NCBI GenBank assembly: GCA_945645715.1
Contig: CALZFJ010000004.1
Location: 1-19,805 of the forward strand
DNA: 19,805 bases
Reading direction: 5' to 3'
Source of the DNA: an uncultured Prevotellaceae bacterium
Lineage (GTDB): Bacteria; Bacteroidota; Bacteroidia; Bacteroidales; Muribaculaceae
Shown in pieces: positions 1-6,260 of the stretch (the first letter of the stretch is position 1; every line of letters starts with the position of its first letter). A program made the translations under genes and the position numbers. The notes under the pieces were generated by a model. That model did no database searches and was not told where the DNA came from. It saw only the letters and a list, made by a program, of their open reading frames with translations.

Positions 1-73
1 GTTTTTTTGAATTGTGCAAATGTTTCGCCAAAAAATTTCATTTTTTCTTGAAAAATCGCGAGAAAACGCGAAA

Positions 74-121
74 AATCACAGTAAACACAGATAATGCAGT
101 CATCACAGATAATCACAGTAA
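74..121. repeat. Interleaved short direct repeats
   Basis: AATCACAGTAA occurs at 74-84 and 111-121, and CACAGATAAT at 86-95 and 104-113. The order is A-B-B-A within 48 bases, all as direct copies. No function is recognised. It could be slippage debris or a cluster of binding sites. Confidence 0.6.
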
Positions 122-157
122 CCACTGATATCGCATATATCGCACAATATTGCAAAA

Positions 158-198
158 TATTACTGTCCGCTAAACTTAAAGTTTAGCGGACAGTAATA
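158..198 (-). terminator. 41-bp perfect palindrome downstream of prmA; possible terminator
   Basis: Bases 158-177 are the exact reverse complement of 179-198, around a single central A at 178. The core arm reads TACTGTCCGCTAAACTT. In RNA this would fold to a very stable hairpin with a minimal loop, 32 bases beyond the prmA stop codon on the minus strand. Only a short T-rich stretch (TATTTTG) follows it on that strand, so termination is plausible but not textbook. Two abutting inverted ends of a lost mobile element would look similar. Confidence 0.5.
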
Positions 199-229
199 AT
201 TCTTTTATCTTTCGATAGCCAATATCACT

Positions 230-1072
230 CTACTTGGTGAGCAGCAGCATGGTCCAGCGGTTTTTCACGTTGTGACACACTTCATGCAGTCCAAGCGGAG
301 AAGCAGCCTCGAGCACCACCGGAATATCGTCCTCATAGAAGCCGCTGAGCAGCATCTTTCCGCCTTCACGCAGCACCATGGCATAGCGGTCGATGTCGGC
401 AGTGATGATGTTGCGGTTAATGTTGGCAATCACATAGTCAAATTGCATCTCCGGCTTCAGCAGCGAAGCATCGCCAAGCAGCATAGTCACACCTTCCACT
501 GCATTGAGCTTCACATTCTCCAGTGTGTTCTGGAAGGCGAACTCGTCAATCTCAATTCCCACTGCCTCCTTGGCACCGCACTTCGATGCAAGCATAGCAA
601 GAATGCCCGTGCCGGTGCCCATATCGAGCACAGTTGCGCCGCGCATATCCTCTCGCAATATCTGCTCTACCATTAGGCAAGTGGTTTCGTGATGCCCTGT
701 GCCGAAAGCCATCTTCGGGTCAATCACTATGTCGTATTCCATCTTGGGATAATCCTTGTGGAATGTGCTGTGAATCACGCACCGGTCGGCAATCACCATC
801 GGGGTGAAATAGTTCTTTTCCCACTCCTCATTCCAGTCGCGTCCTTCCACAAATTCATGCTCCCACACTATGCGTGAGTCGAAGCAGAATTGCTCAAGCG
901 CCACATTCACAGCCGTCTCGCTGAAGTCGCCTGCCGGGGCATAAGCCACCACACCGGTTCCGGTCTGTTCAAAACTCTCAAAGCCGGCATCGCACAGCAG
1001 TGCAGCCAGCACATCACATTGCACCTCATCTACAGGCTCTATGGTGAATGTTGCCTTAATATAGTCATTCAT
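230..1072 (-). CDS. prmA: Ribosomal protein L11 methyltransferase PrmA
   Basis: This 280-residue protein is a cytoplasmic S-adenosylmethionine-dependent methyltransferase expected to trimethylate ribosomal protein L11. An N-terminal substrate-recognition part (about 1-95, with DWNEEWEKNY near 79-88) is followed by the family signature AFGTGHHETT at 122-131. The SAM-binding motif LDMGTGTGIL is at 149-158, an acidic ribose-binding segment EID near 174-176, and the catalytic-loop motif IANINRN at 215-221. Length and motif order are those of full-length bacterial PrmA. It is the last gene of a minus-strand run, 18 bases after the upstream small gene, so co-transcription with the small membrane-protein genes is likely. 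A long palindrome lies 32 bases beyond its stop. The start is the only ATG giving the full N-terminal domain. Confidence 0.95.
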   Translation of the reverse strand: MNDYIKATFTIEPVDEVQCDVLAALLCDAGFESFEQTGTGVVAYAPAGDFSETAVNVALEQFCFDSRIVWEHEFVEGRDWNEEWEKNYFTPMVIADRCVIHSTFHKDYPKMEYDIVIDPKMAFGTGHHETTCLMVEQILREDMRGATVLDMGTGTGILAMLASKCGAKEAVGIEIDEFAFQNTLENVKLNAVEGVTMLLGDASLLKPEMQFDYVIANINRNIITADIDRYAMVLREGGKMLLSGFYEDDIPVVLEAASPLGLHEVCHNVKNRWTMLLLTK

Positions 1073-1090
1073 CTGTCGTTAGTCCTCCAA

Positions 1091-1390
1091 TTATCTCTTT
1101 CTTCTGAATAGTCTTATTATATTGAATGCCACCCGCGCCACCTTCAGCCCGGTAAGCATATAGCCCACGAGTGGATATTTCGATGTCGATGTTCCCAACA
1201 CTGCCCCTAACACCGAGCCTTTGCCCGAGTGTTCGCCAATCACCTGCTGTGCCTTGCTCTGAAGTGCCTCCTTCTGGAAGTCGAGCTTCACCGCCACCAT
1301 AGCTCTGCGCATTCGCAGCTGCTCAAGTGTCTCGCCCCGATATTCTATCGTCGCATTAATTGCGCTGTTTTCATCTTGTTTACTGTTCAT
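1091..1390 (-). CDS. Small basic protein of unknown function (99 aa)
   Basis: I do not recognise the family. The protein has a charged N-terminal half likely to form a helix or coiled coil (about 15-52, EQLRMRRAMVAVKLDFQKEALQ). A Gly/Ala-rich, weakly hydrophobic stretch follows (about 55-90), then a very basic tail ending RLFRRKR. It begins 9 bases downstream of the DUF1469-like membrane protein gene and ends 18 bases before prmA, so the three appear to be one transcript. By position it occupies the place of YqjK in the E. coli yqjD-yqjE-yqjK group, but I see no sequence basis for calling it a homologue. A membrane-associated accessory protein is the most likely reading. Confidence 0.75.
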   Translation of the reverse strand: MNSKQDENSAINATIEYRGETLEQLRMRRAMVAVKLDFQKEALQSKAQQVIGEHSGKGSVLGAVLGTSTSKYPLVGYMLTGLKVARVAFNIIRLFRRKR

Positions 1391-1399
1391 GGCTTCAGG

Positions 1400-1741
1400 T
1401 TATTTGTGGTGAAGAAACAATCGTGTGAGGAATCGCGACACCGGGTCGAGAATTAGCTTTTGCCGCAGGGCATACACCACCAGCATCAGCACCAAGAAGA
1501 TGCCGCTCACAATCAGGTAGGCACCCCATGTGCTGCCAATGGCATCGCTCAACATGAATACCACGGCAAACGACAGATAAAACAGTACGCATGCCCCAAG
1601 TATAAGCATCACAGCCACCATCGCTATTGCCGACAGCAGCACCACAAGCTTCTCCACTGTGGTAAGCTTTGCATAGTCGATTTGCAGAGTGAGATACTTC
1701 TTCAACTCCGCCCACAATTCCTCATATTTATTCTCTGCCAT
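1400..1741 (-). CDS. Two-TM holin superfamily III / DUF1469-like membrane protein
   Basis: This 113-residue protein has a charged amphipathic N-terminus (MAENKYEELWAELKKYLTLQ), two strongly hydrophobic segments (about 30-55 and 64-91) and a short basic tail ending LFLHHK. That layout is typical of the phage-holin-III-like DUF1469 family (E. coli YqjE type). These are chromosomal inner-membrane proteins despite the family name, and nothing phage-like lies nearby. It sits between the YtxH-like genes and a 99-residue gene on the same strand, with a 9-base gap downstream and a 124-base gap upstream that holds a hairpin. The function in Bacteroidetes is not established; a role in envelope stress is a guess from the E. 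coli neighbourhood. Confidence 0.8.
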   Translation of the reverse strand: MAENKYEELWAELKKYLTLQIDYAKLTTVEKLVVLLSAIAMVAVMLILGACVLFYLSFAVVFMLSDAIGSTWGAYLIVSGIFLVLMLVVYALRQKLILDPVSRFLTRLFLHHK

Positions 1742-1799
1742 AGCCTCTAATGTTCTATCGTTGGCTGATTGTCTTTTTATCTATATCAGTATGCGCACA

Positions 1800-1840
1800 C
1801 CGCAAGCACCGGCGATTATCCCCGGTGCTCTCCGATGCGG
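1800..1840 (-). other. Intergenic hairpin between ytxH-like and DUF1469-like genes
   Basis: AGCACCGG (1805-1812) pairs with CCGGTGCT (1822-1829) over a 9-base loop. CCGCA (1800-1804) can pair with TGCGG (1836-1840) across a bulge. No T-run follows on the minus strand, so it is more likely an RNA processing or attenuation element than a simple terminator. Confidence 0.4.
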
Positions 1841-1865
1841 CTTTTCTCATTCAGGCACACACAAT

Positions 1866-2060
1866 TCACTCTACCTGTGCGCTGATTTGATCAACCAGCT
1901 CCTCCACATCATCGTCGGTGAAATCGATGCCACGACGCTTGAGTATTTCCTTGATTCGCTTGCGCAAATCACTGCCTTTCTCGGGAGCAAAAAGTATGGC
2001 TGTAAGTGCTCCCACCACTGCTCCTCCAAGAAACGCATAAATCAATCCCGAATTTTTCAT
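1866..2060 (-). CDS. YtxH domain-containing small membrane protein (64 aa)
   Basis: An N-terminal Gly/Ala-rich transmembrane helix (about 5-25, IYAFLGGAVVGALTAILFAP) is followed by the YtxH signature APEKGSDLRKRI. A short acidic helix ends the protein. The anchor-plus-soluble-helix build is that of YtxH/DUF883-like proteins, which are often stress-induced. It is a tandem paralogue of the gene at 2121-2321: both share GGA near the start of the TM helix, LFAPEKGSD, a K/R-rich helix, RGI, and the ending LVD-IS. The ATG sits directly before the TM helix, so this start is well supported. Confidence 0.85.
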   Translation of the reverse strand: MKNSGLIYAFLGGAVVGALTAILFAPEKGSDLRKRIKEILKRRGIDFTDDDVEELVDQISAQVE

Positions 2061-2120
2061 AAACTTCAGTTGAATTGTTTAACAATATCATTCTCACTGC
2101 CTTGAGCCGTAACCAACGGC

Positions 2121-2321
2121 TCATTCCTCCTTCAGCTCTGCCGATATTTCATCTACGAGCTTGTCCATACACTTGTCTTTCAGGCAAATGCCACGCTTAC
2201 GCAGGCAATCTGCTATCTTTGCACGAGTGTCCGAACCCTTTTCGGGGGCGAAAAGCAATCCCACGGCTGCTCCGGCTATTGCGCCACCAAGCACAGCCAA
2301 AATCACATGTAATGGTTTCAT
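2121..2321 (-). CDS. YtxH domain-containing small membrane protein (66 aa)
   Basis: The protein has one N-terminal TM helix (about 5-25, VILAVLGGAIAGAAVGLLFAP) and the YtxH motif APEKGSDTRAKI. A short region with two cysteines (DCLRKRGICLKDKCMDKL contains Cys 39, 46 and 50) and a charged end follow. It is the first gene of the minus-strand block that runs through its paralogue (60 bases downstream), the DUF1469-like protein and prmA. The cysteines are absent from the paralogue. Its molecular role is unknown; membrane association is clear from the sequence. Confidence 0.85.
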   Translation of the reverse strand: MKPLHVILAVLGGAIAGAAVGLLFAPEKGSDTRAKIADCLRKRGICLKDKCMDKLVDEISAELKEE

Positions 2322-2495
2322 AACTTAGTAATAAATTAATTGGTTCTGTAATAGAAACACTCACACCGGGGCAAATGTTTCACTCTCATCACCAAATAAT
2401 GGGTTTAAAACTCTCAAATTTAAGCATACATTTCCACACCGCCAAGCCCTACACCACACATTTAATGTTTATTAGCACTTCACATTCCATAAAAA

Positions 2496-2554
2496 GAAGC
2501 ACGGATTGCACCAATTCTGATTTTTGAAGTGTGATTCAGTGCAATCCGTGTTTC
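2496..2554 (-). terminator. Intrinsic terminator of the merR-like gene
   Basis: CACGGATTGCAC (2500-2511) is perfectly complementary to GTGCAATCCGTG (2539-2550). Four more pairs, including one wobble, extend it to 2496-2554. The loop is long, at 27 bases. On the minus strand the stem is followed by a T-rich stretch (CTTTTTATGG), and it lies 33 bases after the stop of the MerR-family gene. The rest of 2322-2586 holds nothing I can identify. Confidence 0.65.
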
Positions 2555-2586
2555 CTCAATGTCAGTTCTTTTGCCTGTAAAAAGCA

Positions 2587-3414
2587 CTATTTCTCCACCG
2601 GCACCTGAATAATCGAGAGCCACTTTTCGGGGTCTTCCTGATTCCAGATACCATCTACGTAGCACGCTCGTGGCGCTCCGGCTATGTGATAGCCATGCTG
2701 CTCGATGTAGGCAAACAGCTCCATATACGACTGGTAGAAGCGGTCGTAGGGTCCATAGTGCTTCATGCAGATAGCCATCGGCACTGCCGGCAGCCGCTTG
2801 AACTGAATTATCGCCGAGTCGGTTCCCATCTCCTCCACCTGCTCGCAATATTCAATGTCGATGTCGGTGGGTCGATACTCCTTGTCGTGCTCAATAGTGA
2901 AGCAATAGCCTGCCGGAGAGCATTTGCAGCCAAGTCGCTGCATCTCGGGGCCTATCACATTCACGCATAGCGGTCCGAGTGCGTCATAACTCTTGATAAC
3001 TTCTCTGTGCGATGCCACAATGATTTCGGGCAGCGGTTGAATTGTAAACTTTTCCATTTCATTAAGTCGTTTGCGTGAATTTGCAAGAGTCTCGAGCAAG
3101 CTGCGGCGATGCTCCAGGTCTTTCAACATTCGCTCACACTCCTCAATTTTCGCACCAAGTTGCTCAAGGCTGGGAATGTGGGTGTCGTCGTCGAAAAGCT
3201 CGGCAATCTCTTCGAGCGAGAAGCCAAGTCGTTTCAAGTCCTTTATGGCATTCAGCTGCTGCATCTGTCCAAGCGAGTAATACCGATAACCCGTGGCATC
3301 GTCAACCTCAAAGGGAGCAAGCAGACCTATCTGCTCATAGTGCCTAAGCGTCTTCACCGTGGTTTGCATCAGTCTTGAAAATTCACCGATTTTTAATTTG
3401 ATAATTGTTCTCAT
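2587..3414 (-). CDS. MerR-family regulator with C-terminal GyrI-like effector domain
   Basis: This 275-residue protein is a one-component transcription activator/repressor of the BmrR type. Residues 7-75 are the MerR winged helix-turn-helix (IGEFSRLMQTTVKTLRHYEQIGLL, then the GYRYYS wing). Residues about 76-120 form the long dimerisation coiled coil. Residues about 125-275 resemble the GyrI-like/AraC-effector-binding fold that holds hydrophobic or cationic drugs (VPMAICMKHYGPYDRFYQSY; Trp and Glu near the end). No transporter gene adjoins it, so its target is not given by context. A promoter containing a 7-bp inverted repeat lies immediately upstream, which suggests autoregulation. It ends in a long-loop terminator. 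The ATG start leaves 6 residues before the HTH, normal for the family. Confidence 0.92.
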   Translation of the reverse strand: MRTIIKLKIGEFSRLMQTTVKTLRHYEQIGLLAPFEVDDATGYRYYSLGQMQQLNAIKDLKRLGFSLEEIAELFDDDTHIPSLEQLGAKIEECERMLKDLEHRRSLLETLANSRKRLNEMEKFTIQPLPEIIVASHREVIKSYDALGPLCVNVIGPEMQRLGCKCSPAGYCFTIEHDKEYRPTDIDIEYCEQVEEMGTDSAIIQFKRLPAVPMAICMKHYGPYDRFYQSYMELFAYIEQHGYHIAGAPRACYVDGIWNQEDPEKWLSIIQVPVEK

Positions 3415-3446
3415 TTTTCCGCGCGGTTTTAGTTTGTGGCTGCAAA

Positions 3447-3482
3447 ATTATAGCCTGACCTAAGGTACGAGTCAATACCTTA
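3447..3482 (-). promoter_or_regulatory. Promoter and MerR-type operator of the merR-like gene
   Basis: Read on the minus strand, TTGACT (3470-3475) and TATAAT (3447-3452) are separated by 17 bases. The downstream element also reads TAATTTTG, an exact match to the Bacteroidetes -7 pattern. An inverted repeat TAAGGTA (3461-3467) / TACCTTA (3476-3482) with an 8-base centre covers the upstream element, as expected for a MerR-family operator. The leader to the ATG would be about 25 bases. Confidence 0.6.
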
Positions 3483-3662
3483 CCCTGTATTTAACACAAT
3501 ATTAACATTTGACAGTCCAATCTTTGCCTTTAATTGTTGCAATTCTATAAACTTACGTTTTTTTCACATTGATTATTCTTAAATAAACAACTTGTCAGCG
3601 ATATTTTTCATAAATATACACTATCACCCCGCCCCTAACGACATCGTTTTATAATTACAATA

Positions 3663-4157
3663 TTCTCCATCACCGGCATTCCCGAAAATGCCAAGTCTAT
3701 AACCGTCACCTATGTAGGTATGAAAAAAGCCAAAGTCACTATTCAGCCCTCAGTGAAAGTAGAGTTGCAATCTGCCACCGAGATGCTCGACGAAGTGCTT
3801 GTCGTTGCCTATGGAACTGCCAAGAAAAGCAGTTTTGCCGGCTCGGCAGCCTTAGTTAAGGCAAGCGACATCCAAGATGTGCCTTCTACCACATTTGAGA
3901 ATGCACTTAACGGTAAAGTTGCCGGTCTGCAACTCACCAACAATTCCGGACAAGCAGGCTCGGCACCCGCTATCCGCATTCGCGGTATCGGTTCGATGAA
4001 TGCCGGCAACGAGCCTCTATATGTTATCGACGGAGTGCCTATCAGCACTCGCGAGAAGACTATTGACCGCACTTTCAGCAAAATTGTCCTCCCTATTTCT
4101 CAGGACGAAATCAATGCTAATCCGGCTATAGCTTCTCAGCAGAATCCGGGCTATTAA
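3663..4157 (+). pseudogene. Relic of a susCD pair: SusC N-terminal fragment joined in frame to a SusD C-terminus
   Basis: Homology to a SusC/RagA TonB-dependent receptor begins in mid-domain at about 3663 (FSITGIP...TVTYVGMK, end of the carboxypeptidase-like domain). It continues through the linker (MLDEVLVVAYGTAKKSSFAGS) and the start of the plug domain (NALNGKVAGLQLTN, APAIRIRGIGSMNAGNEPLYVIDGVPI). After about base 4045 the SusC match stops. The last 25 residues (VLPISQDEINANP...QNPGY, then stop) look like the conserved C-terminus of a SusD/RagB lipoprotein. The whole barrel and nearly all of SusD, some 4 kb in an intact pair, are absent. There is no signal peptide; a stop lies in frame at 3636-3638, and the first ATG (3720) is internal. 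A strong terminator follows, as at the end of a real susD. I consider it a non-functional remnant. Confidence 0.8.
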
Positions 4158-4182
4158 GCACTTCTCTGCATCTTATGGCATC

Positions 4183-4215
4183 TACCCCTGCTATCTACGG
4201 CAGGGGTATTTTTTT
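4183..4215 (+). terminator. Intrinsic terminator after the susCD relic
   Basis: TACCCCTGC (4183-4191) pairs with GCAGGGGTA (4200-4208) over an 8-base loop, followed by seven T (4209-4215). It starts 25 bases after the relic's stop codon. It probably ended the original susCD transcript and now isolates the pdxA promoter. Confidence 0.85.
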
Positions 4216-4266
4216 GCCACTTTGGCAACCATTCAGCGCATTTTATCACCTCGAGTGCATTCAATT

Positions 4267-4298
4267 CTTGGCTATTAGCAAAAAATATCGTAACTTAG
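4267..4298 (+). promoter_or_regulatory. Putative promoter of the pdxA-led operon
   Basis: CTTG (4267-4270) and TAACTTAG (4291-4298) are 20 bases apart. They match the Bacteroidetes -33 TTTG and -7 TAnnTTTG pattern with one mismatch each. The predicted leader of about 70 bases contains a 7-bp hairpin AGCGCAA/TTGCGCT (4329-4344). Confidence 0.45.
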
Positions 4299-4372
4299 CG
4301 GAATAATTTTAAAAACAATTAATCGTGCAGCGCAATTTTGCGCTCTATTAACTAACTACTACTGCTGAAATA

Positions 4373-5488
4373 ATGGCTGAAGAAAAAAAGATACGCGTTG
4401 GCATTACCCAAGGGGACACCAACGGAATTGGTTATGAAGTGATTCTGAAGACGCTCGCCGATGGCTTGCTATGCGAGCTGTGCACCCCGGTGGTGTACGG
4501 CTCATCGAAAATCGCTACTTATCACCGCAAGGCTCTCGACATGCCACAGGTGCAATTTAACTGCATCGACACCGCCGACAAAGCCCGCGACGGAGTGAAC
4601 AACATGGTTGAAATCGCCGACAGCGATATGAAAATCGAACTCGGAGTACCCAGCGAGGCTGCCGGGCTTGCTGCTTTCAATTCGCTCGAACGTGCCGTTG
4701 CCGACCTCAAAGACGGACTCATCGACGTGCTCGTCACAGCTCCTATCAACAAGAATAACATTCAAAGCGACAATTTCCACTTCCCCGGACACACCGAGTA
4801 TCTCGAGGCTGCTCTGGGCTACGGCAAAAAGTCGCTCATGATTCTTTTCAACGACTTCATCAAGGTGGCTCTCGTCACCACTCACCTCCCGGTGTCAAAA
4901 ATCCCTGAAGCTATCACAAAGGAATCGATTATCGAGAAAATCAAGATTTTCAACGCCTCGCTAAAGCGCGACTTCGGCATTGAGCGCCCGCGCATCGCCG
5001 TGCTTGCCCTCAACCCTCACTCGGGCGACAATGGCTTGCTTGGCACTGAGGAGAAAGAAATCATCGCTCCTGCAATCGAGGAGGTCTATGCTCAGAAAAT
5101 CACCTGCTTCGGTCCCTATGCTGCCGACGGCTTCTTCGGCAACGGTCACTACAAGAAATTCGACGGTGTTCTCGCCATGTATCATGACCAGGGTCTCGCC
5201 CCATTCAAGACCATTGCCATGGAAAGCGGCGTGAACTTCACTGCCGGACTCCCCTACGTGCGCACTTCGCCCGACCACGGCACCGGATACGACATCGCCG
5301 GCAAGAACCTCGCAAGCGAAGAATCATTCCGCGAGGCTATCTACCGCGCAATCGACATCTTCCGTTGTCGCGCAATCGACACCGAGATACACCGCAACCC
5401 GCTTCGCCGCCAATACTTCGACAAGAGCAACGACAAAGAAGTGCTCGACCTCACCAAAGACGACGATGACGATGCAGCAACAAAATAA
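4373..5488 (+). CDS. pdxA: 4-hydroxythreonine-4-phosphate dehydrogenase PdxA
   Basis: PdxA oxidises 4-phosphohydroxy-L-threonine with NAD during pyridoxal 5'-phosphate synthesis; the product is joined with deoxyxylulose phosphate by PdxJ. The 371-residue protein shows the family pattern in order: QGDTNGIGYE at 13-22, TAPINK at 122-127, GHTE at 139-142 and H171 in TTHLPVSKIP. NPHSGD at 214-219 (metal ligand H216), YHDQG at 270-274 (metal ligand H271) and TSPDHGTGYDIAGK at 298-311 complete it. The start site matches the usual position of the first strand. The C-terminus carries an acidic tail (about 361-371, a run of five Asp). It is 28 bases upstream of the nucleotidyltransferase gene, so it probably heads the inositol-lipid operon. 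Whether that link is functional or only positional cannot be told from sequence. Confidence 0.95.
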   Translation: MAEEKKIRVGITQGDTNGIGYEVILKTLADGLLCELCTPVVYGSSKIATYHRKALDMPQVQFNCIDTADKARDGVNNMVEIADSDMKIELGVPSEAAGLAAFNSLERAVADLKDGLIDVLVTAPINKNNIQSDNFHFPGHTEYLEAALGYGKKSLMILFNDFIKVALVTTHLPVSKIPEAITKESIIEKIKIFNASLKRDFGIERPRIAVLALNPHSGDNGLLGTEEKEIIAPAIEEVYAQKITCFGPYAADGFFGNGHYKKFDGVLAMYHDQGLAPFKTIAMESGVNFTAGLPYVRTSPDHGTGYDIAGKNLASEESFREAIYRAIDIFRCRAIDTEIHRNPLRRQYFDKSNDKEVLDLTKDDDDDAATK

Positions 5489-5516
5489 TTAATCGCTATA
5501 ATACCCCATTAAAATT

Positions 5517-6218
5517 ATGAATTATGCCATAATAGCTGCCGGCGAAGGTTCTCGCCTCGCACAAGAGGGCGTGAAAAAGCCAAAGCCTCTCGTAGAGCTT
5601 AATGGTGAGCCTATGATTGGCCGCCTCATCAATGTGTTCACCCGCTGCAATGCCGAGAGCATCAGCATCATCGTCAATAACGAAATGAAGGAGGTGAAAG
5701 CCTACCTCGATACCCTCAATCCCGGCGTTCCTTTCAACGTGGTGGTGAAATCCACTCCAAGTTCCATGCACAGCTTCTTCGAGCTTAGCCGCGTGATGAA
5801 GAAAGGCAAATTCTGCCTCACCACGGTAGATACCATCTTCCGTGAGGACGACTTTGCACGCTACATCGCCGCCTTTGAAGCCGACACCGTGAGCGACGGA
5901 ATGATGGCTGTGACGCCATTTATCGAAGACGAAAAGCCCCTTTACGTAGATGTGGATAACAACATGAATATCCGTGCATTCCGCGATGCTGCCTACGAGG
6001 GTGCCCGCTTCATCTCAGGCGGCGTATATGCCCTCAACGACAAGGCAATCACCGTACTCGAAGACTGCATGAGCCGTGGCATTGCCCGAATGCGCAACTT
6101 CCAGCGTGCCCTCATCGATGCCGGTCTTAGCCTCAAGGCTTATCCCATCGAGAAGATCGTCGATGTAGATCACGCCGGCGACATCGAAGTGGCAGAGCGT
6201 TTCCTGCGCGGCGAATGA
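5517..6218 (+). CDS. Small NTP transferase, candidate inositol-phosphate cytidylyltransferase
   Basis: The 233-residue protein is a Rossmann-like nucleotidyltransferase of the sugar-1-phosphate/CTP family. It has AAGEGSRL at 7-14 (the G-x-G-T/S-R-L nucleotide loop), KPKPLV at 21-26, a substrate segment STPSSMHSFFEL at 79-90 and the metal-binding Asp 105 in TTVDTIF. SGGVYAL is at 167-173 and VDVDHAGD at 215-222. No acyltransferase or left-handed helix domain follows, so it is a minimal enzyme. Its place beside a CDP-alcohol phosphatidyltransferase and myo-inositol-phosphate synthase suggests CTP + inositol 1-phosphate to CDP-inositol. Similar stand-alone domains exist in archaeal and thermophile inositol-phosphate cytidylyltransferases. 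The family call is firm; the substrate is inference, and another phosphorylated polyol is possible. Confidence 0.8.
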   Translation: MNYAIIAAGEGSRLAQEGVKKPKPLVELNGEPMIGRLINVFTRCNAESISIIVNNEMKEVKAYLDTLNPGVPFNVVVKSTPSSMHSFFELSRVMKKGKFCLTTVDTIFREDDFARYIAAFEADTVSDGMMAVTPFIEDEKPLYVDVDNNMNIRAFRDAAYEGARFISGGVYALNDKAITVLEDCMSRGIARMRNFQRALIDAGLSLKAYPIEKIVDVDHAGDIEVAERFLRGE

Positions 6219-6260
6219 CCCTTTATGATTTTTCACATTATTAAATAACACATACTCAAA

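Larger units (their letters stand above)
1..229. other. Non-coding left edge of the window
   Basis: No credible reading frame is visible in this AT-rich stretch. It begins with A/T runs and CG-containing near-repeats (about 50-76). A zone of short interleaved repeats follows at 74-121, then a 41-bp palindrome at 158-198. It lies downstream of prmA, which is on the minus strand. The gene to its left is outside the window. Confidence 0.7.

Noticed and set aside
1400..1741. Prophage signal suggested by the holin-like protein
   Set aside because: The DUF1469/holin-III-like family is mostly chromosomal. No endolysin, integrase, capsid or tail gene lies nearby, and it sits among housekeeping genes.
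2340..2400. Promoter for the YtxH-led minus-strand block
   Set aside because: TTTG-containing motifs are present, but none has a -7 partner at 19-21 bases, so I did not annotate one.
3483..3662. Missing 5' part of the SusC relic in another frame
   Set aside because: The stretch is AT-rich and has stops in the expected frame. I could not find a signal peptide or carboxypeptidase-like domain sequence in it.
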